Source: Sinorhizobium sp. RAC02
GTDB taxonomy: Bacteria; Pseudomonadota; Alphaproteobacteria; Rhizobiales; Rhizobiaceae
Direction of reading: 5' to 3'
Assembly: GCF_001713395.1 (NCBI RefSeq)
Contig: NZ_CP016452.1
Coordinates: 186,001-250,000, forward strand
DNA: 64,000 nucleotides
In this document: positions 36,078 to 44,710 of the stretch, one piece after another
Position numbering within the stretch: the first letter of the stretch is position 1
Layout of the letters: every line of letters starts with the position of its first letter
Program-made: the position numbers and the translations under genes
The notes under the pieces: model-generated
Seen by the model: the letters and a program-made list of their open reading frames with translations, nothing else
What the model was told of the DNA's origin: nothing
The model's database searches: none

Positions 36078-36962
36078 TCACCCCATGCGCTCGGAGGCGT
36101 AGCTTCCCGGGCTCGGCGGGAAGACGATGGTCTTGTTGCCGTTCATGAAGGTGCGGTGGTGAATGTGCGCATGCACGGCACGCGCCAGAACCTGGCTCTC
36201 CACGTCCCGGCCGATCGACACATAATCTTCCGCCGACTGCGCATGCGTGATGCGCGCCACGTCCTGCTCGATGATCGGACCCTCGTCGAGGTCTTCGGTG
36301 ACATAGTGCGCCGTCGCACCGATCAGTTTTACACCGCGTTCGAACGCCTGCTTGTACGGGTTCGCTCCCTTGAACGATGGCAGGAACGAGTGGTGGATGT
36401 TGATGATGCGGCCCGACATCTTCTTGCACACCGCATCCGACAGGACCTGCATGTAGCGGGCGAGCACGATGAGTTCCGCACCGGACTGTTCCACCACTTC
36501 CATCAGCCGTGCTTCGGCCTGCGGCTTGTTCTCCTTCGTCACCTTGATTTGGTAGAACGGGATGTCGTGGTTGACGATGACCTTCTGGTAATCGAAGTGG
36601 TTGGAAACGACGCCGACGATGTCGATCGGCAACGCGCCGATCTTCCAGCGGTAGAGCAGGTCGTTGAGGCAATGACCGAAGCGCGACACCATGAGCAGTA
36701 CCTTCATGCGCTCGTCGCTGTCGTTGAAGCGCCAGGTCATGGCGAACGTCTTGGCGACCGGCGCGAAGCCGGCCTTGATGTCCTCCTCCGATACGCCTTC
36801 CTGGGACAGAAAGGTGAGGCGCATGAAGAACAGGCCGGTTTCGATGTCGTCGAACTGCGACGAATCCGAGATGTAACACCCCTTTTCGGCGAGGTAGCCG
36901 GTGATCGCGGCGACGATGCCGCGGGTCGATTGGCACGATACTGTCAGGACGTGGGAGGTCAT
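36078..36962 (-). CDS. purU: Formyltetrahydrofolate deformylase
   Basis: 294 aa. The N-terminal ACT domain (1-85, 'TSHVLTVSCQSTRGIVAAIT') precedes a formyltransferase-like domain with the catalytic Asn-His-Asp set in 'NIHHSFLPSFKGANPYKQAF' and 'GATAHYVTEDLDEGPIIEQD'. It hydrolyses 10-formyl-THF to formate and free THF. In demethylation operons of Rhizobiales and pseudomonads, purU and folD recycle folate loaded with methyl-derived carbon. Formate dehydrogenase genes are not in the window. Confidence 0.95.
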   Translation of the reverse strand: MTSHVLTVSCQSTRGIVAAITGYLAEKGCYISDSSQFDDIETGLFFMRLTFLSQEGVSEEDIKAGFAPVAKTFAMTWRFNDSDERMKVLLMVSRFGHCLNDLLYRWKIGALPIDIVGVVSNHFDYQKVIVNHDIPFYQIKVTKENKPQAEARLMEVVEQSGAELIVLARYMQVLSDAVCKKMSGRIINIHHSFLPSFKGANPYKQAFERGVKLIGATAHYVTEDLDEGPIIEQDVARITHAQSAEDYVSIGRDVESQVLARAVHAHIHHRTFMNGNKTIVFPPSPGSYASERMG

Positions 36963-37001
36963 CTTTTCTCTTGTTTTCTGCTTGAAGTCTGGAATGAGCC
37001 G

Positions 37002-38228
37002 CTAGGCGGCGAGCAGCTGCTTCAGTTTGATATCTGGGTTTGCAAGCGCTGCGGGATCGGGCCGTCTGCCGGCCGCAATCAGCATTTCGGCGAGGCGAAT
37101 GTCGCGGGCGACCGCATTGCCCGGTCCGATACCGCTTGCGGCAAGCAGCCGACCTTCTCCATCGAGATGGAACAGGACAAAGGCATCAGGGGAGAGATTG
37201 CGCCGGATGATCGTCGTCGCCCCATCGGCAAGCCCTGCGACCTGGAGCGTCAGCTCGTATTGGTCCGACCAGAACCACGGCACGGATGTCCGGATATCGG
37301 CCGCGCCCGTCATGTTCGCCGCGGCGCGAATACCCTGCTCCTGCGCGCTTCGCCAGGATTCCAGGCGCAGGCGTCGGTCACCGAAGTGGACCGAGGGAAA
37401 AGAACAGCAGTCACCGGCGGCAAAGATGTCTGGATCGCTGGTGCGCAGGCTGCTGTCGACCGAGATGCCGTTCTCGATGGCGAGGCCTGCCCTCGCAGCA
37501 AGCTCCGTATTCGGAACGGAGCCGATCCCGACAACCAGAGCGTCTGCGACAACGCGGTCCGCGTGCTCAAGGTCAATCGAGACGTCAGCGTCCGTCTCCG
37601 TGACGGACCGGATTTTCACCCCGCAGCGGATATCGACACCCTCGGCCGCGTGGCGATCAGCGATCAGCGCCGCGATCTCCGCGGGTACGCCGCGCGAAAG
37701 GATACGCGGTAGCCCTTCGAGCAGGATCACCGACGCACCCAGCCTTCTTGCACTGGCTGCAAGTTCGAGGCCAATAAATCCGCCGCCGAGGATGACAATG
37801 CACCGGCCAGCTTGCAGGAATGGCTGGAGCGCCAAGGTGTCCGCATGTGTCCGCAGCGAGCGGATGCGCCCAAGCGGAGAGGCAACATTGGCGAGCTCTC
37901 GCGGTCGCGCGCCCGTCGCCAGAAGCAACCTGTCGTATCCGAGCGTGGTGCCATCCGAGAACCTAACGGTCTTTTGCTGACGGTCGATATCGGTTGCGGT
38001 CACCCCGGTCCGCACTGCAATATCGAGGTCTTCGTAGCGACCGGCATAGGCAATCCATTTGGGCTCGGCACCCTGCTGAAGGCCCTCCTTGGACAGGGGC
38101 GGCCGTTCGTAGGGCAACAGGGTCTCGCTACCAACGAGTGTCACATCACCCGCAAAACCACGCTCGCGTAAGGTCAGGGCAGCACGAGCACCGCACTCGC
38201 CTGCGCCAATGATAACGAAAGAAGTCAT
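37002..38228 (-). CDS. FAD-dependent ferredoxin reductase (MocF-like)
   Basis: 408 aa. FAD motif 'FVIIGAGECGARAALTL' at the N-terminus, 'PPLSKEGL' typical of oxygenase-coupled reductases, NAD motif 'IVILGGGFIGLELAASARRL' (about 143-162), and second FAD motif 'DIFAAGDCC'. A C-terminal reductase dimer domain follows. It should move electrons from NADH to the Rieske ferredoxin encoded at 41332, and thus to the membrane di-iron oxygenase at 44753, as proposed for MocF in rhizopine demethylation. It lies 39 bases upstream of purU. Confidence 0.9.
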   Translation of the reverse strand: MTSFVIIGAGECGARAALTLRERGFAGDVTLVGSETLLPYERPPLSKEGLQQGAEPKWIAYAGRYEDLDIAVRTGVTATDIDRQQKTVRFSDGTTLGYDRLLLATGARPRELANVASPLGRIRSLRTHADTLALQPFLQAGRCIVILGGGFIGLELAASARRLGASVILLEGLPRILSRGVPAEIAALIADRHAAEGVDIRCGVKIRSVTETDADVSIDLEHADRVVADALVVGIGSVPNTELAARAGLAIENGISVDSSLRTSDPDIFAAGDCCSFPSVHFGDRRLRLESWRSAQEQGIRAAANMTGAADIRTSVPWFWSDQYELTLQVAGLADGATTIIRRNLSPDAFVLFHLDGEGRLLAASGIGPGNAVARDIRLAEMLIAAGRRPDPAALANPDIKLKQLLAA

Positions 38229-38258
38229 TAAACGAGCCTTTGCTGTTGTCTGGGCCGG

Positions 38259-38546
38259 TTACTGGTTCGTCCGGGCGCCGGCGATCAGGTATTGGCGAAA
38301 GGCGGCTTTCATCTCTTTGAAGCTCGCATACCCGCTCCGGGACGCGAGGCGGATGATGGTGGTCCCCGAGACGCCGCAGGTTCGCGCCACCGACTGCAGG
38401 GAGCCGAACGCGATGATCTCCGGCTTGCAGAGAAGCAGCCGCATCGCTTGTTCCAGAAGGGTCGGAAATTCGATACGGCGTTCGGCAATCAACTGCTTGA
38501 GATCTCGAATGCTCGGAGGAGCCTTCACGCTTGCGGATGCCAACAT
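38259..38546 (-). CDS. Stand-alone RpiR-type HTH protein (no SIS domain)
   Basis: 95 aa. 'SIRDLKQLIAERRIEFPTLL' through 'QSVARTCGVSGTTIIRLASR' and 'SGYASFKEMKAAFRQYL' matches the N-terminal HTH_6 domain of MurR/RpiR regulators. Full-length members have ~280 residues with a C-terminal sugar-phosphate-binding SIS domain, which is entirely absent: a stop follows 'GARTNQ'. It may be a truncated gene or a minimal DNA-binding protein. Being within the operon and not at its end, it is retained in a tight gene string (30 bases before the reductase start). Confidence 0.75.
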   Translation of the reverse strand: MLASASVKAPPSIRDLKQLIAERRIEFPTLLEQAMRLLLCKPEIIAFGSLQSVARTCGVSGTTIIRLASRSGYASFKEMKAAFRQYLIAGARTNQ

Positions 38547-38699
38547 TCCAATCTCCTCGAAATGCGCAGGAAGGACTTTCGGGCGGGATAACGCGACCGT
38601 TTGGATCGGGCTTTCTGCTGCCGGAGGCTCGGCGCCTCCTTCAACAAGGCCTTGAGGACGTTCCCGACGGTGGTGCGCCGGGAAGGTCCTTCGCCAAAC

Positions 38700-39701
38700 T
38701 CAGCCAACGAGGCTTGCAAGCGAGACAGGGTCACCGGTTTGGATGGAGAGGGTCGCCGCTTCCGCCATGGCAAGTGCGGCAACGCCGTCTTCCAGCGTCA
38801 CCGGCAGCGGCGTTCCACCGTTCACCGCCTCCACGAAGGCCGCCCATTCCGCGGCATAGGCCGGCATGTAGCGCTCGAGGAAGAAGTAGGTGGGCTTTGC
38901 CCCCGTCACGCCCTGCGTCGTCGATTTCACCACGGTGTTTTCGAGCATGTTCTGCGCCTGGAGCAGACCTTCGGAACCGAGCAGTTCCACGCGCTGGTCG
39001 TAACCGTAGACGGCCCGGCGGCTGTTCTTGATGACGGCGATGCGGCCATTCGCATAGGTAAGCGTCACCACGGCCGTGTCGACATCACCCGCCGCCCCGA
39101 TTTCCGCATCGACGATGGACGAGCCGACTGCCGTCACCGTGACAGGCGGCGCGCCCATGATGAAGTTCGCCATGTCGAAGTCATGAATCATCATGTCCCG
39201 GAAAAGGCCACCCGACACCTTGATATAGGAAACCGGGGGGGGTGCTGGATCGAAGGACGTGATGGAAAGAAGTTCGGGCTTGCCGATCTCGCCGGCATCG
39301 ACCGCCTTCTTGAGGGCGGAGAAGTTCGGATCGAAACGGCGATTGAAGCCGATCATCACCGGACGTCCGTTGGAGGAGACCGCCTTCTGGCAGGCTCGCG
39401 CCCGCGCCAGGCTGAGATCGACCGGCTTTTCGCACAGCACCGCCTTGCCGGCAGCCGTTGCCCTTTCGATCAGGTCGGAATGGGTGTCCGTCGAGGTGGC
39501 GATCAGCACGGCATCGATCGTGCCGTCCTCCAGAATGGCGGATGTGTCGCGTGCCTCCGCGCCATATTGGGCTGCAATCTTTTCGGCGGCAGCCGTGTTG
39601 ATATCGGACACGGCGACGAGCGTGCTGCCGGGATGGCTGGAAATCGCCGTGGCATGCACGCCGGCAATGCGGCCGGCGCCAAGAAGGCCAACTTTAAGCA
39701 T
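38700..39701 (-). CDS. Gfo/Idh/MocA-family cyclitol dehydrogenase (IolG/MocA-like)
   Basis: 333 aa. The Rossmann domain opens 'LKVGLLGAGRIAGVHATAI'; the catalytic region has 'CEKPVDLSLARA' and 'MIGFNRRFDPNF', and the substrate lobe 'GLFRDMMIHDFDMANFIMG', as in inositol 2-dehydrogenase. It would oxidise a ring or sugar hydroxyl with NAD. In the moc pathway the MocA homologue acts on the inosamine after demethylation; here the exact substrate is unproven. It lies 17 bases after the PanB-like gene. Confidence 0.92.
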   Translation of the reverse strand: MLKVGLLGAGRIAGVHATAISSHPGSTLVAVSDINTAAAEKIAAQYGAEARDTSAILEDGTIDAVLIATSTDTHSDLIERATAAGKAVLCEKPVDLSLARARACQKAVSSNGRPVMIGFNRRFDPNFSALKKAVDAGEIGKPELLSITSFDPAPPPVSYIKVSGGLFRDMMIHDFDMANFIMGAPPVTVTAVGSSIVDAEIGAAGDVDTAVVTLTYANGRIAVIKNSRRAVYGYDQRVELLGSEGLLQAQNMLENTVVKSTTQGVTGAKPTYFFLERYMPAYAAEWAAFVEAVNGGTPLPVTLEDGVAALAMAEAATLSIQTGDPVSLASLVG

Positions 39702-39718
39702 GGGTTTTCCTCTTCTGA

Positions 39719-40543
39719 TCAGAGACCGAGTTCGGCCTTGAATGCGTTGAATTCCGTGTCGCCGATCGCGACATTGTGCTGGGGCTGCGGATAGGCGCCC
39801 GTGTTCACGTCCGCGATGAATTCGCGGAAGGCCGCGATGCGTTCTTTCTGAAGCTTGGCGAATTCGGCGGCGAAGTTACGATACGTCTTGGCGTGGCGCG
39901 GTCGATGTCCATCGGTGTGACCGAGCACATCTTCCGCGAAGAGATATTGCGCATCGGCGCCCGGGCCGGCCCCCATGCCGAGCATGATCATCGACGTGTT
40001 GCTGGAAATCAGTTTACCCACCCGGTCCGGCACGACCTCCAGCTCCGCGCCGAAGCAGCCGATCGCTTCGAGTTGTTTGACATGGCGGAAAACCTTGGTT
40101 GCCTCCTCGGCAGTCTTGCCCACCGCGCGAAACCCGGTCCAGGTGATATAGGAGGGAATGAGGCCGACATGAGCAACGACCGGGACGTGATTGTCGCAGA
40201 GTACCTTCTGGATATCGAGTGAGGCGGCGCAGTAAAAACAGTCGCCGCCCATGGCGGAGAAATGGAAGGCGGCCCGCAGATAATCCTCAGCGGTTGCCAG
40301 TGGACGGCCCTCGAACGTGCCCCATCCGCCAAACGGAAGCCCGACCTGCACGAAGCAACGGCCAGCCGCTTCGCGCATTTCGGGCGAGAAGAAGCGCCCC
40401 TCGATCGAGAGCATATGGATGCCCGCGGCGTCCGCAGCAGCGGCCTCGTCAACGGTGGTGACATAGAGCATCGAGATTTTCTCACCCCGCGCTTTCATGG
40501 CGCGGATGTCGGCAACGGTCGGGCGCGTGTTCTTGTGAACCAT
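39719..40543 (-). CDS. PanB-like (ketopantoate hydroxymethyltransferase family) protein
   Basis: 274 aa, near the family length. Aligned by eye to PanB: 'ISMLYVTTVDEAAAADAAGI' fits the first strand, 'VPVVAHVGLIPSYI' keeps the active-site His, 'AIGCFGAELEVVPDRV' the catalytic Glu, and 'GHTDGHRPRHAKTYRNF' the C-terminal motif. The two metal-binding Asp positions look changed: Gly-Asp-Ser is Ser-Ile-Glu here, and the Asp of the 'DLPF' strand is Gly ('QVGLPFGG'). It lies 4 bases from the TIM-barrel gene in an operon with folD and purU, so a methylene-THF-linked retro-aldol reaction is conceivable. The reaction is unknown. Confidence 0.82.
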   Translation of the reverse strand: MVHKNTRPTVADIRAMKARGEKISMLYVTTVDEAAAADAAGIHMLSIEGRFFSPEMREAAGRCFVQVGLPFGGWGTFEGRPLATAEDYLRAAFHFSAMGGDCFYCAASLDIQKVLCDNHVPVVAHVGLIPSYITWTGFRAVGKTAEEATKVFRHVKQLEAIGCFGAELEVVPDRVGKLISSNTSMIMLGMGAGPGADAQYLFAEDVLGHTDGHRPRHAKTYRNFAAEFAKLQKERIAAFREFIADVNTGAYPQPQHNVAIGDTEFNAFKAELGL

Positions 40544-40547
40544 GGGA

Positions 40548-41327
40548 TTACACCGCGAATGCGTTGCGGAAGGCTTCGAGGGCCGCCTCAGGATCTCCCG
40601 AAGCGAAGGCTTCCATGCCGACCGGGCCGGTATATCCCATTGCCTGGAGCCCTTTGGCGATGCCGTGCCAGTTCACCTCACCGGTGCCGGGTTCGCAGCG
40701 ACCGGGAACGTCGGCCACCTGGATTTCGCCGATCCATGGCAGGCATTTTCGGCACAGCGCAATCAGGTTCCCCTCGCCGATCTGCGCATGGTAGAGGTCA
40801 AGATTGAGCCGCAAGCGTGGATGATTGATGCTCGAAACGAGCGCCAGCGTGTCCTCAGCCCGTCCGAACGGCACGCCCGGATGGTCGACGGGCAGGTTGA
40901 GGTTTTCCAGCGTAAAGATGACGCCTTCAGCTTCGGCCATGTCGGCCACACGGCACAGCGTGTCGCGCGCCTTCAACCACATCGCGCCGGTCACGACCTC
41001 GATGGGTTGGACGGGAAGTCCCCCCTCGCCCAGCCCCGTGCCGTGCAGGTTCAGCCGCTGCACACCGAGACGCCTGCCGATCTGCGCCGTTTCGCGCGCG
41101 GTGCGCAGAAGCTCGGCAGCGCCCTCGTCGTCGGTAAGCCGGCCGGTAAGATAGCCATTCATGATGGTGAAGGTGGCGCCGGTGGCTTTTAGCTTCGCCA
41201 GATCGTGCTCCGGCCAGTTCCACAAACCAACACCAAAGCCCATATCCTTGAGACGGGAGGCCCGCCATTCGATGGGGCGGTCCCGCCAGATCATTTCGGC
41301 GCAGGCCGCCAGTGCAAACTGTGTCAT
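40548..41327 (-). CDS. TIM-barrel isomerase, hydroxypyruvate isomerase-like (MocC/IolE group)
   Basis: 259 aa, AP-endonuclease-2/xylose-isomerase-like barrel. Family motifs: 'IFTLENLNLPVDHPGVPF' (metal Glu), 'LRLNLDLYHAQIGEGNL' (metal Asp, His), 'IGEIQVADVPGRCEPGTGEV' (Gln) and 'PVGMEAFASG' (metal Glu). The last two are typical of hydroxypyruvate isomerases such as Hyi and OtnI. In moc and iol clusters, barrels of this superfamily dehydrate or isomerise keto-cyclitols (IolE, MocC). Which activity applies here is open. It lies 4 bases after the Rieske gene. Confidence 0.87.
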   Translation of the reverse strand: MTQFALAACAEMIWRDRPIEWRASRLKDMGFGVGLWNWPEHDLAKLKATGATFTIMNGYLTGRLTDDEGAAELLRTARETAQIGRRLGVQRLNLHGTGLGEGGLPVQPIEVVTGAMWLKARDTLCRVADMAEAEGVIFTLENLNLPVDHPGVPFGRAEDTLALVSSINHPRLRLNLDLYHAQIGEGNLIALCRKCLPWIGEIQVADVPGRCEPGTGEVNWHGIAKGLQAMGYTGPVGMEAFASGDPEAALEAFRNAFAV

Positions 41328-41331
41328 TGTC

Positions 41332-41643
41332 TCAAATCTCTATGAAAACGTCGCCATCCTCGACCTTGACCGGCCAGGTGCGAAGGTTGATGCAGGCAGG
41401 CGCACGCATCGCCTCACCGGTCTTGTAGTCGAAGTGCGCACTATGCTTCGGACACTCGATGATACCGTCCATCACCAGGCCATCAGCGAGGTGCACGTGT
41501 TCATGTGTGCAGATGCCGTCGATGCAGAAGAATTCGTCGTCCGGACTGCGGATCACCAGAAAGGTGCGTCCGCTGTGATCGAAACGAATCTGCTCTTCGA
41601 GTTCGACGTCCTCGGTTGCGCAAGCGCGGGTCCAGGTCCCCAT
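41332..41643 (-). CDS. Rieske 2Fe-2S ferredoxin (MocE-like)
   Basis: 103 aa from ATG 41643; upstream in-frame sequence overlaps the ABC gene frame-shifted and is not used. The Rieske ligands are Cys45-x-His47 ('ICTHEHVHLADG') and Cys64-x2-His67 ('ECPKHSAHF'). It is a small soluble ferredoxin with no oxygenase domain. With the FAD reductase at 37002 it would shuttle electrons to the membrane oxygenase at 44753, the MocDEF scheme. It could alternatively serve an oxygenase elsewhere, but no other is in the window. Confidence 0.93.
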   Translation of the reverse strand: MGTWTRACATEDVELEEQIRFDHSGRTFLVIRSPDDEFFCIDGICTHEHVHLADGLVMDGIIECPKHSAHFDYKTGEAMRAPACINLRTWPVKVEDGDVFIEI

Positions 41644-41686
41644 GTCTTTATCCTTTGGCAGTTCAGGGTCTGTTGAAGCGGTAGCG

Positions 41687-42514
41687 TCAGGCCGACGCAC
41701 CCGCATGCTGAGGCACATGACCGTCATGCGTCTCCATGTAGCCGTCGATCTGGGCTTCGAGTTCCGCCATGGTCTCGCCACCGGCCATCAGGTCGGTGAT
41801 CTCTTCGCGCGACTTCTCCCCCTTGCGGAAATCGGCGGCGACTGCACCACGGATCAACACCGCGAAGTGATCGCCGACCGCCATGGCATGCATGACCTGG
41901 TGGGTGATGAAGACCACCGCGAGACCCCGCCGCTTCGCCTCGTTGACGATCCGCAGGACATGGGTGGCCTGCTTCACACCCAGCGCCGCCGTCGGCTCGT
42001 CCAGGATCAGGACCTTCGCGCCGAAATGTACGGCGCGGGCAATGGCGAGGGATTGCCGCTCGCCGCCCGAAAGCCCGCCGACCAGGCGGTCGCCATCCTC
42101 GATCCGCGTTATGCCGAAGTCGCGAACCGCCTTGACGGCGATCTCGTTCGCCTTTTTCGGGTCGAAGATCTTGAACGGTCCCCAGCCCTTGGTCGGCTCG
42201 ACGCCAATGAAGAACGATCGGCCGATGCTCATCAGCGGGAACGTGCCACCGAACTGGTGAACCGTTGCGATGCCGCGGTTGCTGGCATCACGGGGGCCGG
42301 CGAATTCGATGGGCTTGCCGTCCATCTCGATCGTGCCGGAATTCGGGCGATACACGCCGGAAAGCGTCTTGATGAGCGTCGACTTGCCGGCACCATTGTC
42401 GCCGAGCAGGCAGAGAACTTCACCAGGACAGATATCCAGCGAGATGTCGTTGAGGACGTCGATCGGGCCAAAGGACTTGCAGATATTGGTGAGTTTCAGA
42501 ATCGGCGTAGACAT
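41687..42514 (-). CDS. CUT2 sugar/cyclitol ABC importer ATPase, single-domain
   Basis: 275 aa from ATG 42514 (GAGG 7 bases upstream). Walker A 'LGDNGAGKSTLIKTLSGVY', signature 'LSGGERQSLAIARAVHFGAK' and Walker B 'VLILDEPTAALGV' with switch His 'ITHQVMHAMAV'. Most CUT2 ATPases (RbsA) are fused tandem domains of ~500 aa; this is a single-domain form like FrcA-type proteins of rhizobia, used for fructose or inositol. It partners with the permease and binding protein genes upstream. Confidence 0.95.
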   Translation of the reverse strand: MSTPILKLTNICKSFGPIDVLNDISLDICPGEVLCLLGDNGAGKSTLIKTLSGVYRPNSGTIEMDGKPIEFAGPRDASNRGIATVHQFGGTFPLMSIGRSFFIGVEPTKGWGPFKIFDPKKANEIAVKAVRDFGITRIEDGDRLVGGLSGGERQSLAIARAVHFGAKVLILDEPTAALGVKQATHVLRIVNEAKRRGLAVVFITHQVMHAMAVGDHFAVLIRGAVAADFRKGEKSREEITDLMAGGETMAELEAQIDGYMETHDGHVPQHAGASA

Positions 42515-42522
42515 GATCGACC

Positions 42523-43578
42523 TCACTTCTTCTTCGGCGAATAGGAGAGCGCCATGCTTCGAAAAGTGTTGTTCATGAGCACCGCCAGAAGCAGCATCAC
42601 CCCGATGATCAGGCTCGACCAGTTACGGTCGAAGGTCGTGAAATAGATACCCTGGTTGACCACGGCGAAGGTGATGGTGCCGAAAAAGATGCCGACGATC
42701 GAGCCGAAGCCACCTGTGAGCAGCACGCCGCCCACGACCACCGAGATGATCGAGTTGAAGATGAAGGACATGCCGGCGGAAACCTGCGCGGAGTTGAACA
42801 GGATCGCCTGGCACATGCCGACGAAGGCCGCACTCGTTGAGGAGAGGACGAAGAGGGCGATGGTCAGGCGGGCCGTCGGAATGCCGGCATTGCGCGCGCT
42901 GACCTTGTCACCGCCCATGGCGAAGATCCAGTTGCCATAGGGCGAATAGTGGATCACGTAGATGTAGATCGCCGTCAGCGCCAACCACCAGAAGATGATG
43001 ACCTGGAACGTGTTGGCCACGAACTGGCCGAAGAGAAATTTTGCCAGTTCCGGCGCCTTGAGGGCAACGCTCGTGGTGCCTGTGAGCAATACAGACAGGC
43101 CGAGCACGAGGCCTGCGACAGCAAACAGTGTGCCGAGCGTGACGATGAGGGACGGCACGTTGGTGCGCACCACGAGGAATCCGTTCACCAGCCCGACGAC
43201 GACACCCAGCCCAAGGGTCGCAGCGATACCTAGCCAGATCGGAAGGCCGTAATAGCCAGAGATGATCGCGACCGTCATGGAGCCTGCCGGGATCATCGAG
43301 CCGATCGAGATGTCCAGTTCCCCGGCGATCATCAGCAAACCGATGGGAAAAGCGACGATTCCGAGGTTGGCGGCAACGTTCAGCCAGCTTGCGGCACCGG
43401 CGGGCTTCAGGAAGTCGATGCTTCCGAACGCTATGAAAAAGGCGAAGACACCGAAAAGGCCAAGAAAGGCGCCTGCTTCAGGCCGTCGGAAAAGGCCGCC
43501 GATGGAAAAGCTTGTTGCCGATGATGGGGCCGGTGCTTTGGCAACGACGATCGGCTGGCTTGCGGTTTTCGAGTTCAT
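42523..43578 (-). CDS. CUT2 sugar/cyclitol ABC importer permease
   Basis: 351 aa with eight to ten hydrophobic segments, for example 'AFLGLFGVFAFFIAFGSIDF', 'GLLMIAGELDISIGSMIPAG' (a hallmark of RbsC/FrcC permeases) and 'VGGVLLTGGFGSIVGIFFG'. It forms a homodimeric channel. The ATPase start lies 8 bases downstream of its stop. A stem-loop separates it from the binding-protein gene. Confidence 0.94.
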   Translation of the reverse strand: MNSKTASQPIVVAKAPAPSSATSFSIGGLFRRPEAGAFLGLFGVFAFFIAFGSIDFLKPAGAASWLNVAANLGIVAFPIGLLMIAGELDISIGSMIPAGSMTVAIISGYYGLPIWLGIAATLGLGVVVGLVNGFLVVRTNVPSLIVTLGTLFAVAGLVLGLSVLLTGTTSVALKAPELAKFLFGQFVANTFQVIIFWWLALTAIYIYVIHYSPYGNWIFAMGGDKVSARNAGIPTARLTIALFVLSSTSAAFVGMCQAILFNSAQVSAGMSFIFNSIISVVVGGVLLTGGFGSIVGIFFGTITFAVVNQGIYFTTFDRNWSSLIIGVMLLLAVLMNNTFRSMALSYSPKKK

Positions 43579-43615
43579 GATGGTTCCCTACCCGGCTTTG
43601 CCGTGTTGTGGCGGT

Positions 43616-43648
43616 GGCCGCTCCCTGGGGAGGTCACAGGGAGCGGCC
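43616..43648 (-). terminator. Stem-loop between binding protein and permease genes
   Basis: GGCCGCTCCCT and AGGGAGCGGCC form a perfect 11-bp stem around an 11-base loop, in the gap after the binding-protein stop. Such structures protect the upstream mRNA or dampen read-through, so that the binding protein is made in excess. Confidence 0.65.
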
Positions 43649-43662
43649 CTGAAGCGCGCCGG

Positions 43663-44637
43663 TCAGCGCGCGCCCTTCGACACGCCTGCAAGCGTCGATT
43701 CGATGTTCGACGCATCGACGATGCCCGGTCCGGTCAGAACCGGCCTCACCGGCAGATCCGTTCCGAAATCGATGTGGGAGGCAAGCAGCGACACTGCGAG
43801 AAGGGACTGGAGATAGGGCTGCTGATCGATCGCAAAGAGCTGCGCACCGTTTTTGATGCGATCGAGGCTGGCTTCGTTGAAGTCGAACGAGCCAAGCTTG
43901 ACGACCTCGACCTTGCCGGCCTGCTGAATCCCGCTTGCGGCGGCATCGGCGTCGCCGGCAGCGATCGTGATCACGCTGTCGATAGTGCCATCTTGGGAAA
44001 GCGTCGCCTTGACGGCTTCCGCAATCGCGGTCGGATCCCCGAAGCTTGTCGCCGGCAGCGGCAGCTGTTTGCCCGCACCGCCCGCCTTGGTGACACCATC
44101 AATCACGCCCTTGCAGCGTGCTTCTTGGTTGGCGCTGCCCGGCAGCGTGTTGACGCAGAGCACATTCTTCTGACCGTTTTTGCCAAAATAGTCTCCGCCA
44201 GCGACACCGGCGATATACTCATCGGATCCGACATAGTTGATTGCGCCGAGTTCCTTGGCCTTTTCGAGAGAACCGGCGTTCATCAGGATGACCTTGATGC
44301 CACTGTCGACCGCCGCCTTGATCGCTTCGTCTTCGGCTTCGGGAACCCAGTTGGGAATGACGATGCCGCTGACCCCCTGGCTGATGGCGGTGCGCACGAG
44401 ACCGGCCGCGTCCGGGCCGAGATTGTCATAGGTCTGAAGTTGCAGGTAGGTGACCTTGCCGCCGTTCGCCTCGACGACAAACCGGCTGTCATCGACACCC
44501 TTCTTGATCTTGGTCCAGAAGGCATCGTCGGTCTTGCCGCCGACGACCGCGATGTCGGCAGCGATGGCGACGCTTGCGGTAAGACAGATGGCAACCGTGG
44601 TTGTGAGCGCTTTCGTCATGGTGATCAGTTTGGTCAT
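43663..44637 (-). CDS. CUT2 ABC importer periplasmic binding protein (MocB-like)
   Basis: 324 aa from ATG 44637, preceded by AGGGGAGGAAA. Signal peptide (1-26) ends 'TASVAIAAD'. The mature protein begins 'IAVVGGKTDDAFWTKIKKGV' and has 'QGVSGIVIPNWVPEAEDEAI', 'NYVGSDEYIAGVAGGDYFG' and 'VLCVNTLPGSANQEARCKGV', typical of Peripla_BP_4 sugar-binding proteins. In the rhizopine system, MocB is a member of this family. The ligand should be a sugar, inositol or methylated inosamine (inference). Confidence 0.92.
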   Translation of the reverse strand: MTKLITMTKALTTTVAICLTASVAIAADIAVVGGKTDDAFWTKIKKGVDDSRFVVEANGGKVTYLQLQTYDNLGPDAAGLVRTAISQGVSGIVIPNWVPEAEDEAIKAAVDSGIKVILMNAGSLEKAKELGAINYVGSDEYIAGVAGGDYFGKNGQKNVLCVNTLPGSANQEARCKGVIDGVTKAGGAGKQLPLPATSFGDPTAIAEAVKATLSQDGTIDSVITIAAGDADAAASGIQQAGKVEVVKLGSFDFNEASLDRIKNGAQLFAIDQQPYLQSLLAVSLLASHIDFGTDLPVRPVLTGPGIVDASNIESTLAGVSKGAR

Positions 44638-44710
44638 CGGGTTTCCTCCCCTGTGTCCGCCAAGTGGCGGGTTGCAATGTTGACTGGATGGGTCGAAGCG
44701 ACCCTTTTTG

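Noticed and set aside
35118..37712. An 864-codon open frame on the plus strand
   Set aside because: It is antisense to folD, purU and the ferredoxin reductase, all with complete family motifs. It is an effect of high GC on codon position and has no recognisable domain.
38525..38782. An 85-codon minus-strand frame overlapping the RpiR-type gene and iolG-like gene end
   Set aside because: It overlaps two better-supported genes out of frame and resembles nothing known; in particular it does not encode the missing SIS domain.
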